A DNA stretch of 59,434 nt from Acinetobacter sp. NIPH 2699 (GTDB lineage: Bacteria > Pseudomonadota > Gammaproteobacteria > Pseudomonadales > Moraxellaceae), in NCBI RefSeq assembly GCF_022549355.1, contig NZ_JAKZGL010000020.1, positions 1 to 59,434 on the forward strand, read 5' to 3'. Under the pieces are notes generated by a model. The model did not search any database, had not been told where the DNA came from, and saw only the letters and a list, made by a program, of their open reading frames with translations. A program made the translations under genes and the position numbers. Position 1 is the first letter of the stretch. Each line of letters begins with the position of its first letter. Positions 20,732 through 29,689 of the stretch are shown here, in pieces.

Positions 20732-21556
20732 ATGGATTTGTTACTGCTGCTTAAAGCAGCGATCATGGGTATTGTTGAAGGTATTACCGAGTTCTTGCCG
20801 ATTTCAAGTACAGGTCACTTGATTTTAGCATCGGAATTAATGAACTTTTGGACACCTGAAAAAAGCGCTGTTTTTGTCGTGATGATTCAGATCGGCGCGA
20901 TTGCTGCCGTGATCTATGAGTACTGGTCACGCTTGTGGAATGCTGCAACAGGTATGGTAACTGGCGAAGAAAAAGGGCGCCGTTTGGGATTTAGTCTTAT
21001 TTTTGCCTCGATTCCCATTGTTTTAGTGGGCTTAACCTTTGGGCAAATGATTAAAGATGTGCTCTTTAATGATCTTGTGGTTGCGTTAGGCTTGATTATT
21101 GGTGGATTAATCATTATTTGGGTGGAAAAGAATCCACCTCAAATTAATGCAGTTGAAGTTGAAAATATCACCTTTAAACAAGCTGTTTGGATCGGTTTAA
21201 TTCAAGTGTTGGCTTTGATTCCAGGAACATCACGTTCAGGCGCAACCATTATCGGTGCAATGTATTTAGGTGTATCGCGTAAGGCGGCAACCGAATTTTC
21301 ATTTTTTCTCGGTATCCCGGTGATTATTGGTGCGGGCTTATTAGACTTGTATCAAAGTTATCATGTGTTTGATGGCTTCGATGATTGGATCGTACTTGCT
21401 GTTGGTCTTTTTGTTTCTTTTGTCTCTGCTTTACTCTTGATCCGTGCATTGGTCGCTTATGTAGCTAAGCGTGATTTTATGATTTTTGCATGGTATCGGA
21501 TTGTTTCAGGACTATTAATTTTATTACTGTTCTTTACTGGTTGGAAATTATGGTAG
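20732..21556 (+). CDS. uppP: Undecaprenyl-diphosphatase (UppP/BacA)
   Basis: 274 residues, integral membrane protein with about seven to eight hydrophobic segments. Recycles undecaprenyl diphosphate to the monophosphate lipid carrier for peptidoglycan and other polymers; overproduction gives bacitracin resistance in known systems. Both active-site motifs are present: [17 protein letters not shown] and [14 protein letters not shown]. The start is 2 bases after tsaB, and the 3' end overlaps the rsmJ start. Confidence 0.95.
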   Translation: MDLLLLLKAAIMGIVEGITEFLPISSTGHLILASELMNFWTPEKSAVFVVMIQIGAIAAVIYEYWSRLWNAATGMVTGEEKGRRLGFSLIFASIPIVLVGLTFGQMIKDVLFNDLVVALGLIIGGLIIIWVEKNPPQINAVEVENITFKQAVWIGLIQVLALIPGTSRSGATIIGAMYLGVSRKAATEFSFFLGIPVIIGAGLLDLYQSYHVFDGFDDWIVLAVGLFVSFVSALLLIRALVAYVAKRDFMIFAWYRIVSGLLILLLFFTGWKLW

Positions 21557-22359
21557 GCGAATTTCGCTTATTTTTTGAAAGCTCTGAGGTTGAGAAAGCA
21601 CAGCACTATCAAACTGTGCTTTCTTTACGTGGGGTGGTTGTCGAGCTCTGTTTGATCGAGCAATTAAATGCTCGATTTCTGCGTCTGAATCCTGAACTTG
21701 CCTTGTGTGCTGATGCATCGGGTTTGTGGTTATGCGCGAATGGTATGAAAATGCGACCTGATTGGCAGGCAGAGATTCCACGCTTAAAGCGTGCCAGTCT
21801 AAAGTCGGAAATGCTAGCTCGTGCATGTCAATTGGCTGAAAAACCAAACTTGGTTGATGCAACTGCGGGTTTGGGGCATGACAGTTTGTTAATGGCACAT
21901 TTAGGCGCACAAGTTCATTTAATCGAACGCAATCCGATTCTATTTAGTCTATTAGAAGATGCCAAAGTCCAAGCACAGCAAGATCCATTTTTACAGCTCA
22001 CGATGTCACGTATACAATTAATTTTTGCTGATTCAGCGGTGTACTTACAGCAGCTTAAGCAACAAGATCAGTCGGTTGATGTGGTGTATTTAGATCCAAT
22101 GTTTCCTCAGCGTGATCAAAATCATCAAGCAATCAAAAAGCAAGCGCAAGTGAAGAAACAAATGCAATTATTGCACTTATTATTACCTGAGCAGGGTGAA
22201 ATGGATTTAGGTGATCAATTATTGGCTTTGGCAACACAGGTCGCAAAACGCGTAGTTGTGAAGCGTCCACGACATGCTGTTTTTCTTGCTGAGCAAGTTC
22301 CTGATCATCAGTGGTTAGGTGATGCTTGTCGTTTTGATGCATATTTTTCCAAGGATTAA
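21550..22359 (+). CDS. rsmJ: 16S rRNA (guanine1516-N2)-methyltransferase
   Basis: 269 residues from ATG 21550, which overlaps the uppP stop by 7 bases. SAM-dependent Rossmann methyltransferase: motif [20 protein letters not shown], acidic motif [10 protein letters not shown], and the [10 protein letters not shown] catalytic loop (DPPF/DPMF type) characteristic of RsmJ/YhiQ. An open extension to 21490 lies inside uppP and is not homologous-looking. Translationally coupled to uppP. Confidence 0.9.
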   Translation: MVGEFRLFFESSEVEKAQHYQTVLSLRGVVVELCLIEQLNARFLRLNPELALCADASGLWLCANGMKMRPDWQAEIPRLKRASLKSEMLARACQLAEKPNLVDATAGLGHDSLLMAHLGAQVHLIERNPILFSLLEDAKVQAQQDPFLQLTMSRIQLIFADSAVYLQQLKQQDQSVDVVYLDPMFPQRDQNHQAIKKQAQVKKQMQLLHLLLPEQGEMDLGDQLLALATQVAKRVVVKRPRHAVFLAEQVPDHQWLGDACRFDAYFSKD

Positions 22360-22550
22360 TTTTAAAATACATTCCAAGGATTGTGTGGCTTCGGTCAATG
22401 CTCAGTAAAGATTTGTGATATAGTGCCAAAGCATAATTGCTAAAAAAATCTGGTCCAGCATACACTAGCACTTCACATCATATCTTTTTAAAAAATGAGA
22501 TTCATTCTGTAAAAGATTGGCATATTTTGAGTTTAATCCCGAAGAATTTT

Positions 22551-23996
22551 ATGATAGACCTCAAACCATCGATAAATATCTGGCATGATTTTAAAAGTAA
22601 CCAAATTGCTGGAATGTGGTTGTTTCTAGGGTCACGTCGATCTTTACAAGTGGTTCATCCATCAATCACGCAATTGATTCTCTGGGGGATTTTAGGTGCT
22701 TGCACCAACTCACTTTATAGTTGGCTGGTTGCAGGGCAAGTCGGAGAGTTTAATTCTCAGGGCTTGATCGGTTATGCGCTTTGGCCTTTTATTGCCCTGA
22801 TTGTCGGTATTTTTTTATCGCAGAGGATGAACCAACCGCGCTTGATGCTTGTTCCTGCATTATTGTGGTTAGTGCTTGATACCAATATTCTACTTTTACA
22901 ATGTTTGGTCCAATATCTTGGTTCAAATGGTTATCTGAACTTTATTCCAGACAGTATTTATAATGGCTTGCTACCACCATTATTTGCTGGACTGTTTGTT
23001 TGGCAAAGTTTAGCTGTTATTTGGGTTTTTTCTCGTGCCTTGAATTGGCCGTGGTGGGAACGTACTTTAGTTTTTGTGGCGACCATTGCAACTTTGGTCG
23101 TCTGGCAGCTATCCGTAAAAGATCAACCGATTTGGAAGGTAGAAGAAACGCCTGCCAGTTTTGCCGAAGATGCTTTTTACGCGCAAAGCCATTTGCTGAA
23201 TAATGCCTTAGATCAAATTCAATATAGTGATATTGCAACGAGTCATTGGTATTTTTTTGGTGTGGCTGGAGACAGTTATGCCGATGTCTTCAGGTCTGAA
23301 ATTGAACGAATCAAAGAGCAGTTTGATACCCGTTTTGGCACTTTTGGTCGCTCTATTATGTTGGTCAATAACCCTGCAACGCGTTTAGATATCCCAATTG
23401 CATCTAAAACCAGTATTGAATTGACTTTGCGCCGTATTGGTCAGCAAATGAATCGTGATAGTGATGTGTTGTTTCTTTATATGACGTCACATGGTGAGCG
23501 TAATCATTTTGAGCTTGAAAATGCGCCTTTAGATTTAGGTCAAGTTGATCCGAAATGGTTGCGTGAAACACTAGATAAATCAGGGATTCGCTGGCGCGTG
23601 ATCGTCATTTCAGCATGTTATTCAGGTAGTTTTATTCCTGCATTACAATCGCCAGATACTTTAATTATTACCGCATCTGCGGCAGATAAGACCTCGTTTG
23701 GTTGTAATAGCGAAGCAGATTATACTTATTTTGGTCGTGCTTTTTTTGATCTGGCAATGCGCGAACAAAATTCGATGAAAACTGCTTTTGAGCAAGCAAA
23801 ACAGACGGTTACTCGGTGGGAAACCGCACAAGGAGTTGTACCCTCCGAACCACAATGGTCAATTGGACGCAATATGGAGCTGATGTTGCCGCAATTAGAA
23901 CCGTATTTATTCCCAATACAGAATATGACAACAACAGATATGACAAAAACACAGGATAATGAACATGCAGCTACTGCAAAAAAATCGTTGTTTTGA
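22551..23996 (+). CDS. Membrane-bound peptidase C13 (legumain/caspase-fold) family protein
   Basis: 481 residues from ATG 22551 (GAAGAA just upstream; an open extension to a TTG at 22437 is unlikely). About five hydrophobic segments fill the first ~200 residues (for example LILWGILGACTNSLYSWLVAG and LLPPLFAGLFVWQSLAVIWV). The C-terminal half is a caspase-like domain with the His314 (LYMTSHGER) / Cys356 (VISACYSGSF) dyad and DTLIITASAADKTSFGC, diagnostic of bacterial C13. The domain is probably periplasmic, processing unknown envelope proteins. Overlaps fghA by 38 bases. Confidence 0.85.
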   Translation: MIDLKPSINIWHDFKSNQIAGMWLFLGSRRSLQVVHPSITQLILWGILGACTNSLYSWLVAGQVGEFNSQGLIGYALWPFIALIVGIFLSQRMNQPRLMLVPALLWLVLDTNILLLQCLVQYLGSNGYLNFIPDSIYNGLLPPLFAGLFVWQSLAVIWVFSRALNWPWWERTLVFVATIATLVVWQLSVKDQPIWKVEETPASFAEDAFYAQSHLLNNALDQIQYSDIATSHWYFFGVAGDSYADVFRSEIERIKEQFDTRFGTFGRSIMLVNNPATRLDIPIASKTSIELTLRRIGQQMNRDSDVLFLYMTSHGERNHFELENAPLDLGQVDPKWLRETLDKSGIRWRVIVISACYSGSFIPALQSPDTLIITASAADKTSFGCNSEADYTYFGRAFFDLAMREQNSMKTAFEQAKQTVTRWETAQGVVPSEPQWSIGRNMELMLPQLEPYLFPIQNMTTTDMTKTQDNEHAATAKKSLF

Positions 23997-24810
23997 GGGT
24001 GAGCAACGTATTTATCAAGTTGAATCTCAGCATCTAAAAGGCGTGAGCAAGGTTGGGGTGTATTTACCACCAGCTGCCTTAGAGGGAAAAGCATGTTCTG
24101 CGTTATTTTATCTTGCTGGTTTGACGTGTACTGAAGAAACTTTTGCGATTAAAGCTCATGCACAGCGTATGGCTGCTCGACTCAGTCTGATTTTAATTAC
24201 GCCTGATACTTCTCCTCGTGGAGAAGGGGTTGCACAAGGTGATCATTGGGATATTGGGCAGGGTGCAGGCTTTTATATTAATGCGACGCAACAACCATGG
24301 GCTGAGCATTATCAAATGGAGTCTTATTTGGTCGATGAGCTGTATGCACAGGTGTTGCATACGTTTCCGATCATTGAAAACCAAGTCGGAATTTTCGGGC
24401 ATTCAATGGGTGGTCATGGCGCATTGACCTTAGCATTTAAATATCCTGAACAATTTAGATCTGTTTCTGCATTTGCCCCAATTTGTGCACCCAGCATTTG
24501 TCCTTGGGGGGAAAAGGCATTTAGTCAATATTTAGGTACTGATCAGCAGCAATGGTTAGCCCATGATGCAATGGCTTTGGTTCAGCAAAAGGGGCAAGTG
24601 TTTGAGGAAATCTTAATTGATCAAGGTGTCGATGATCAGTTTTATAGTCAACTCAATCCTGAAGCGTTTAAGCAAGCGTGTTTAGATGCAAGTCAACCGA
24701 TTACGTTGCGTCTGCATAAAGGTTATGATCATGGTTATTACTTTATTCAAAGTTTTATGGATGATCACTTACAGTTTCACGCGATCCAACTGGAAAAAGT
24801 AACGACTTAA
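23959..24810 (+). CDS. fghA: S-formylglutathione hydrolase
   Basis: 283 residues. Alpha/beta hydrolase of the esterase D family: YLAGLTCTEETF oxyanion region, nucleophile Ser149 in GHSMGGHGAL, a late Asp (GVDDQFY) and His (GYDHGYYFI). Hydrolyses S-formylglutathione to formate and glutathione, the second step of glutathione-dependent formaldehyde detoxification. The partner alcohol dehydrogenase (FrmA/AdhC) is not adjacent. The start overlaps the end of the C13 peptidase gene; MNMQLLQKN starts are normal for the family. Confidence 0.92.
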   Translation: MNMQLLQKNRCFEGEQRIYQVESQHLKGVSKVGVYLPPAALEGKACSALFYLAGLTCTEETFAIKAHAQRMAARLSLILITPDTSPRGEGVAQGDHWDIGQGAGFYINATQQPWAEHYQMESYLVDELYAQVLHTFPIIENQVGIFGHSMGGHGALTLAFKYPEQFRSVSAFAPICAPSICPWGEKAFSQYLGTDQQQWLAHDAMALVQQKGQVFEEILIDQGVDDQFYSQLNPEAFKQACLDASQPITLRLHKGYDHGYYFIQSFMDDHLQFHAIQLEKVTT

Positions 24811-24825
24811 GATTTAAACAGAAGC

Positions 24826-24850
24826 AAGAAGCTCATCTGAGCTTCTTTTA
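24826..24850. terminator. Bidirectional terminator between fghA and DUF2218 gene
   Basis: Stem AAGAAGCTCA / TGAGCTTCTT with a two-base loop, T-rich on both outer sides; it overlaps the DUF2218 stop codon, serving both convergent genes. Confidence 0.8.
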
Positions 24851-25123
24851 ACGATGTTCCCATTCCGCAGTAAATTCTTGCTGCGCCATACGATTTAAAT
24901 GATCAATCACCACTTGTTCTAAACGTTCGACATCTTCTTGTTGATTTTCAATGAGAATATCTAAATGTTGTTGTTGGGGTGTCAAGGTCACGGTTGCAGT
25001 AGGCATAAAGATTTTTGAATATGTGTCAGTTTCAGCAACTTCAAACTTGTGTTTCCAATGATTCACTAAGCGTTTGCTAATACGTTTTCCTTCGATGGTT
25101 GTGATTTGTGTCGTGCTATTCAT
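24848..25123 (-). CDS. DUF2218 domain-containing protein
   Basis: 91 residues covering the whole DUF2218 domain: TIEGKRISKRLVNHWKHKF, SKIFMP...VTLTPQQQHLDILIE, and a C-terminal helix DVERLEQVVIDHLNRMA ending FTAEWEH. These small proteins are sometimes found near siderophore or iron genes, but nothing here indicates a pathway. Function unknown. Confidence 0.82.
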   Translation of the reverse strand: MNSTTQITTIEGKRISKRLVNHWKHKFEVAETDTYSKIFMPTATVTLTPQQQHLDILIENQQEDVERLEQVVIDHLNRMAQQEFTAEWEHR

Positions 25124-25306
25124 TTCTCTAAGTCTTGTTATGGCTTAATTTTCAACTTAGCAAATTTGGTTTTGTTTGAAAGTAGTATTCCTGCAACGTG
25201 CTGTTGCAACTTTGCAATGCTGTTTTGATGACTTTGTAACAGACGGCGTTGCGGTAAATTTGTTATACTTTAGCCATCATTTTCTTCGTTTTTTGCCAGG
25301 TCATCC

Positions 25307-25993
25307 ATGTCCAAGCCTTATTTAATTGCTCCTTCGATTTTATCTGCTGATTTTGCACGTTTAGGTGAAGATGTAGAAAAGGTTTTAGCTGCGGGTGCAG
25401 ACGTTGTGCATTTTGATGTGATGGATAACCATTACGTACCGAATCTGACTTTTGGTGCGGGCGTATGTAAGGCATTAAAAAATTACGGTATTAAAGCATC
25501 GATTGATGTGCATTTAATGGTGTCACCTGTCGACCGCATGATTGGTGATTTCTTGGATGCGGGTGCTGACATTATTACCTTTCATCCAGAAGCGACTGAT
25601 CATATTGATCGTTCTTTGCAACTGATTAAAGCAGGTGGTGCAAAAGCAGGATTGGTCTTTAATCCAGCTACGCCGTTACATCATCTTGATTATGTTTTAG
25701 ATAAAGTCGATCAAATTTTATTGATGAGCGTAAATCCTGGTTTTGGTGGACAAAAGTTCATTCCAATGACTTTGGAAAAACTACGCCAAGCACGTAAAAT
25801 CATTGATGCAAGTGGTCGTGATATTCGTTTAGAAGTTGATGGGGGCGTAGGTCCAGCCAATATCAGAGAAATCGCAGAAGCGGGTGCGGATATGTTTGTC
25901 GCCGGTTCAGCAATTTTTGGTCAACCAGACTATAAAACAGTGATTGACCAAATGCGGGCAGAATTGGCTAAAGTGCATCAGGTAGAGATTTAA
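25307..25993 (+). CDS. rpe: Ribulose-phosphate 3-epimerase
   Basis: 228 residues. TIM-barrel enzyme interconverting ribulose 5-phosphate and xylulose 5-phosphate. Metal and catalytic residues are visible: Ser10 (APSILSAD), His35-x-Asp37 ([14 protein letters not shown]), the HLMV His, [14 protein letters not shown] and the late Asp in LEVDGGVG, followed by the phosphate loop [10 protein letters not shown] normal-length single gene with no obvious operon partners. Confidence 0.96.
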   Translation: MSKPYLIAPSILSADFARLGEDVEKVLAAGADVVHFDVMDNHYVPNLTFGAGVCKALKNYGIKASIDVHLMVSPVDRMIGDFLDAGADIITFHPEATDHIDRSLQLIKAGGAKAGLVFNPATPLHHLDYVLDKVDQILLMSVNPGFGGQKFIPMTLEKLRQARKIIDASGRDIRLEVDGGVGPANIREIAEAGADMFVAGSAIFGQPDYKTVIDQMRAELAKVHQVEI

Positions 25994-26114
25994 CTCCATT
26001 TTTATTTACAGCATATGAGTGTGGGTAACTTAATCCTTGCTACTCGAGCGTAGAGCTTGTTTTGCGCATGAGGAATATATTCCGCAAGAGCTTCGCTTTT
26101 CTTAACGCTGCTCA

Positions 26115-26174
26115 TGTGGATAACTTTGTTTATAACTGGGTGGATAACCGTGTTGATAAGCAGGTGGATAAGAT
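26115..26174 (+). repeat. Five tandem 12-bp units carrying DnaA-box-like 9-mers
   Basis: Starting at 26115, 26127, 26139, 26151 and 26163 the sequence reads TGTGGATAA, TGTTTATAA, GGTGGATAA, TGTTGATAA, GGTGGATAA, each followed by a 3-base spacer. The first is a perfect DnaA box (reverse of TTATCCACA); the other four each differ from TGTGNAWAA at one position. Strict 12-bp phase in one orientation. It lies in a 459-base gene-free region after rpe. Just upstream is a perfect palindrome GGAATATATTCC (26072-26083), and an AT-rich stretch follows. Confidence 0.7.
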
Positions 26175-26230
26175 GTTGTTAAAATAAACAAAATGATTTC
26201 AGTTGTTTATATTCGCAACAAAATGATGAA

Positions 26231-26258
26231 AAAAGGACAAGTTTTTGTCCTTTTTTTG
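26231..26258 (+). terminator. Rho-independent terminator downstream of the 12-bp repeats
   Basis: Stem AAAAAGGACAA-GTTT-TTGTCCTTTTT with T tract. It is ~240 bases after the rpe stop, so it either ends a long rpe 3' UTR or a separate short transcript that includes the repeat array. The following ~190 bases up to the copper genes contain nothing I can name beyond a likely promoter region. Confidence 0.85.
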
Positions 26259-26452
26259 TGCGCTAACTTATTTATTTTGCTTTATTTTTGTTCATTGTTG
26301 CTTTAAAGCTGAATCGTGTAATAAAACAACGACTTCGTGCTGCAAATAGATGGAGTTAGCATAATTTGAACATAAAGAAGATTGTGCATAAGGTTGAAAG
26401 AAATTATGCTAAGCACATTCAACTCATTTGAACATTGACGCAAGGACATTCA

Positions 26453-26878
26453 GTGCAACTTCGCAAACGATACAAACATCTGTGGTTTGTATTCCTGATG
26501 ATATTTTTCATCGGGGGAAGTAGTGTGGCTGTTGCAGCAGTTCAGTCGATTCAAGTTGATCAAAAAACCTCAACGGCACAAATCATACCGTGTCATGACA
26601 TGCAAATGATGGATCAACATCATCACATGCAAATGTCACATCCCGACACAACCCCTCTCGCCAAATGTCATACTGGGCAAATGCAAGATAATCAGCAGCA
26701 TTGTCAGGACTGCAATAGTCCTTCGCATTGCCAAGCCGTAAATCTTGCTCTGGATCAACACACGCCGAGTGTGTCTTCTTTGCCTCTTTTAGAACTTCAT
26801 ACGCATAAAAATACGGACTATCAAGCCCGACATCTTGCTGGATATTGGCAAGAGATATTACGCCCTCCTAAAACCTGA
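26453..26878 (+). CDS. Small exported Cys/His/Met-rich protein ahead of copA (CopL-like)
   Basis: 141 residues from GTG 26453, which has AAGGA six bases upstream; an in-frame TTG at 26435 is the other choice. One hydrophobic N-terminal segment (HLWFVFLMIFFIGGSSVAVAA) acts as signal or anchor. The mature part is loaded with potential copper ligands: CHDMQMMDQHHHMQM, KCHTGQMQ and HCQDCNSPSHCQ. Such proteins in front of copAB resemble CopL-type copper-responsive factors. Its location 76 bases before copA supports copper binding or regulation; exact function is inferred. Confidence 0.7.
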   Translation: MQLRKRYKHLWFVFLMIFFIGGSSVAVAAVQSIQVDQKTSTAQIIPCHDMQMMDQHHHMQMSHPDTTPLAKCHTGQMQDNQQHCQDCNSPSHCQAVNLALDQHTPSVSSLPLLELHTHKNTDYQARHLAGYWQEILRPPKT

Positions 26879-26954
26879 TTTGTCTTTACAGGCTCTTTCT
26901 TTTACTGAAAAGAGAATAGGGCAATTTGCAAAGTTAACAGATTAGGAAAATATC

Positions 26955-28727
26955 ATGTCTTCAAAAATATATGCTGGCGTTGTTGCTAGTCTAAGCCTAT
27001 TGTTTGCACCCTATAGTTGGGCTGCGATTAAAGAATATCATCTGAATATTAATCAAGAGATGGTCAACGTTACGGGAAAACCAGTAAAGCGTATGACCGT
27101 AAACGGTAAGTTTATTGCACCACTTTTAGAGTTTGAAGAGGGCGATGAAGCGGTGATTCATGTCCATAATCAACTCAAAGATCAAGATACCTCATTGCAT
27201 TGGCATGGATTACTTTTACCAGGGTTAATGGATGGCGTACCCGGATTTAATGGTTTCCAAGGCATTCAACCGAATGGTAGTTTTGAGTATCGTTTTAAAG
27301 TCCGTCAAAATGGGACTTATTGGTATCACGCGCATAGCAAAGGACAAGAGCAAGATGGTCTATATGGCGCATTGGTGATTTATCCAAAAGGAAAACAACC
27401 TGTTGCAGTGCATGAAAAAGCTGAGCGCGACTATGTGGTGATGTTGTCTGATTTCCATGAAACGGAAAGTGACAAAATCATGGCCAATCTGAAAAAATCT
27501 GCTGAGTACTATCAAGACCAACGTGAAACCGTTGCGGATGTTTGGAAACAAGTGAAGCAACAAGGTTTAAAAGCGACTTGGCAAGATCGCTCGATGTGGA
27601 ATCAGATGCGGATGCTCAAAACCGATTTGTCTGATGTCACGGGGTATACTTTTCTTGTAAATGGAAAAACACCACAACAGAACTGGACAGGGGCATTTAA
27701 AACAGGTGAAAAAGTTCGCCTACGTTTTATCAATGCATCGGCAATGTCGTTCTTTGATGTGCGTATTCCAAATTTAAAAATGACGGTGGTCAGTGCGGAT
27801 GGTCAGCCTGTGCAACCCGTAGCTGTTGATGAATTCCGTATTGGTGCCGCAGAAACGTACGATGTGCTGGTTGAACCAAAGCAGCCACATTATCAAATTG
27901 AGGCTGAATCGATTGATCGCTCAGGCTTTGCCATCGCTTCGTTACATAATGAAATGCAACCCCAGCATCAGCATATGATTGAAATGCCAAAAGCACGTCC
28001 ACGTGCTTTACTGACGATGGATGATATGGGGCATGGTTCGCATGCTCAGATGGATCATAGTGCTCATGGTCAAATGGATATGACCGAAATGGATCATAGT
28101 GCTCATGGTCAAATGGATATGACTGAAATGGATCATAGTGCGCATCATCAACATTCGACATCTATAGCTGCACCTGCAAAAGATCAGCCTGATACCGTCC
28201 AAGGTTGGGCAAATGCTGCAACGCCTGCTGGGCATAAAGCTTTGCAGTACGCTGATTTGAAATCATTAACACCTCAATTGGATACGCGTCCAGCCGAAAG
28301 GGAGTTGGTAATTCGCCTTGGCGGCACCATGGAGCGTTATATATGGACCATGAATGGTAAGAAATTTAGTGATGCTGAACCCTTGCAAGTGAAGTTTGGT
28401 GAGCGCATTCGCTTGAAGTTTGTGAATGACAGCATGATGGCGCATCCGATGCATTTGCATGGCATGTTTATGCAATTAGAAAATGGGCAGACCTCTGCCA
28501 ATATGCCAAATAAACATACGGTTGTCGTACCACCAGGTCAAACGGTTACTGCGATGTTGACTGCGGATGAGTTAGGTGAGTGGGCGATTCATTGTCATTT
28601 GTTATTCCATATGTCCGCAGGCATGATGAATAAACTGATTGTGGCAAATGTTGATGACGTGAAAGTACCTCAACAAAATATAGCGCCTGTTCAACCATCT
28701 CAAGGAGCGAGCCATGCACATCACTAA
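26955..28727 (+). CDS. copA: Copper resistance multicopper oxidase CopA
   Basis: 590 residues, three cupredoxin domains. Trinuclear and T1 copper motifs are all present: HWHG (82-85), WYHAHS (123-128), HPMHLHG and HCHLLFH near the C-terminus. A Met/His-rich insert (MDHSAHGQMDMTE repeated) lies between domains two and three. Oxidises Cu(I) or binds periplasmic copper. The signal peptide (MSSKIYAGVVASLSLLFAPYSWA) lacks a twin-arginine motif, so export looks Sec-type, unlike classical PcoA/CopA. Its 3' end overlaps copB by 14 bases. Confidence 0.93.
   Translation: MSSKIYAGVVASLSLLFAPYSWAAIKEYHLNINQEMVNVTGKPVKRMTVNGKFIAPLLEFEEGDEAVIHVHNQLKDQDTSLHWHGLLLPGLMDGVPGFNGFQGIQPNGSFEYRFKVRQNGTYWYHAHSKGQEQDGLYGALVIYPKGKQPVAVHEKAERDYVVMLSDFHETESDKIMANLKKSAEYYQDQRETVADVWKQVKQQGLKATWQDRSMWNQMRMLKTDLSDVTGYTFLVNGKTPQQNWTGAFKTGEKVRLRFINASAMSFFDVRIPNLKMTVVSADGQPVQPVAVDEFRIGAAETYDVLVEPKQPHYQIEAESIDRSGFAIASLHNEMQPQHQHMIEMPKARPRALLTMDDMGHGSHAQMDHSAHGQMDMTEMDHSAHGQMDMTEMDHSAHHQHSTSIAAPAKDQPDTVQGWANAATPAGHKALQYADLKSLTPQLDTRPAERELVIRLGGTMERYIWTMNGKKFSDAEPLQVKFGERIRLKFVNDSMMAHPMHLHGMFMQLENGQTSANMPNKHTVVVPPGQTVTAMLTADELGEWAIHCHLLFHMSAGMMNKLIVANVDDVKVPQQNIAPVQPSQGASHAHH
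28050..28145 (+). repeat. 39-bp tandem repeats inside copA
   Basis: Units at 28050-28088 and 28089-28127 differ at one base and encode MDHSAHGQMDMTE twice; a third partial unit (28128-28145) encodes MDHSAH. Copy number is likely to vary between strains and would change the number of copper-binding Met/His residues. Confidence 0.9.
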
Positions 28728-29607
28728 GCGATCTTCTGAAATGAAACGATCTACACGACGGTTTTTCATCGGTGGCATGATGTCCTCTTTGAGCGTATTG
28801 ACTTATGCGCATGAAGGACATGATCAGATGATGCAAACGCAGATGAATAGGTCTGAGCAATCTAGTACAGTAATGGATCATTCATTACGCTCAAGTCAGA
28901 TAAAATCAGTGCAATCAAAAACTGCTGTTCAACATCAACAGCACGATCATCGCCGTGAACATGGTGGACAGATTTATCAGGCAACCACTTTGGAAAGTGC
29001 TTGGACTATCGATGATCATGGACGCGGTAGTGCGAGTACTGAATTGAAAACATGGGTTGGTACAGATGAAAATAAAATCTTTGTCAAAGCGCATGTAGAA
29101 AAGGCTGAATCTAAGCAAGCCGACACTGAAGCAAAAGTATTGTACAGCCGTAATATTGCTGATTTTTGGGATGTACAGGCTGGCGTACGTTATCAATATC
29201 AGTCCGAACAACAGCAAGACCAAAATCAATGGAGTGCAGTGTTTGGTTTACATGGTTTAGCACCTTATTTCTTTGAAACGGATGCGTATGTGTATGCAGG
29301 GCAGGATCAACGTTGGCAGCTTAGTTTGGAAACAAGTCGTGATTTCTTGTTTACACAAAAGTTGATTGCTCAGCCTTATCTCAATGCAGATATTGTGTTG
29401 AGTGACCAATCAAAATATGCACGTAAATCAGGTTTAGCTAAACTGCAAACTGGCATACAAATGCGTTATGAAATCAGTAAAAAAGTGATGCCATTTATTG
29501 ATGTTGCTTATGCCTATAGTAAAGGCGTAAAACAAACTGAATGGCAAACCGCATCGCAGCATGAAAAAGGTGGATTGTATGGGGCTGGTCTTACGCTAAA
29601 GTTCTGA
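28714..29607 (+). CDS. copB: Copper resistance protein B, outer membrane
   Basis: 297 residues. A His/Met-rich N-terminal part (HEGHDQMMQTQM, HQQHDHRREHGG) is followed by the CopB domain beta-barrel (TLESAWTIDDHGRGSASTELKTWVG split here, then VLYSRNIADFWDVQAGVRYQ) and ends in a typical outer-membrane strand GAGLTLKF. AAGGAG six bases before ATG 28714 supports this start, overlapping copA. The N-terminus contains STRRFFIGG, a Tat-like motif, which is unusual for a barrel protein; ATG 28741 would still keep it. Confidence 0.9.
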   Translation: MHITKRSSEMKRSTRRFFIGGMMSSLSVLTYAHEGHDQMMQTQMNRSEQSSTVMDHSLRSSQIKSVQSKTAVQHQQHDHRREHGGQIYQATTLESAWTIDDHGRGSASTELKTWVGTDENKIFVKAHVEKAESKQADTEAKVLYSRNIADFWDVQAGVRYQYQSEQQQDQNQWSAVFGLHGLAPYFFETDAYVYAGQDQRWQLSLETSRDFLFTQKLIAQPYLNADIVLSDQSKYARKSGLAKLQTGIQMRYEISKKVMPFIDVAYAYSKGVKQTEWQTASQHEKGGLYGAGLTLKF

Positions 29608-29634
29608 TATTTTGCTTAATTCTTAACATTTTTG

Positions 29635-29670
29635 AGATACTGTTAGTTTATACTAGCAGTATCTTTTTTG
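29635..29670 (+). terminator. Terminator after copB
   Basis: AGATACTG / CAGTATCT outer stem with a TAGT/ACTA inner extension and a TTTTTT tail. Confidence 0.75.
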
Positions 29671-29689
29671 AGTCATTTATGGTGCATCA

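Noticed and set aside
22133..22471. Minus-strand 112-codon frame with a hydrophobic end over the rsmJ 3' part
   Set aside because: Lies almost wholly antisense to rsmJ, whose frame is clearly coding; no ribosome-binding site. Treated as a shadow frame.
26115..26174. Chromosomal origin of replication
   Set aside because: DnaA-like boxes are present, but no origin-linked genes (dnaA, dnaN, recF, gyrB, rpmH) are near; an origin call is not supported. Reported only as a DnaA-box-like array.
27790..28235. Long minus-strand frames with Tyr/His or Met/His repeats over copA
   Set aside because: Created by the 39-bp repeats of copA read in other frames.
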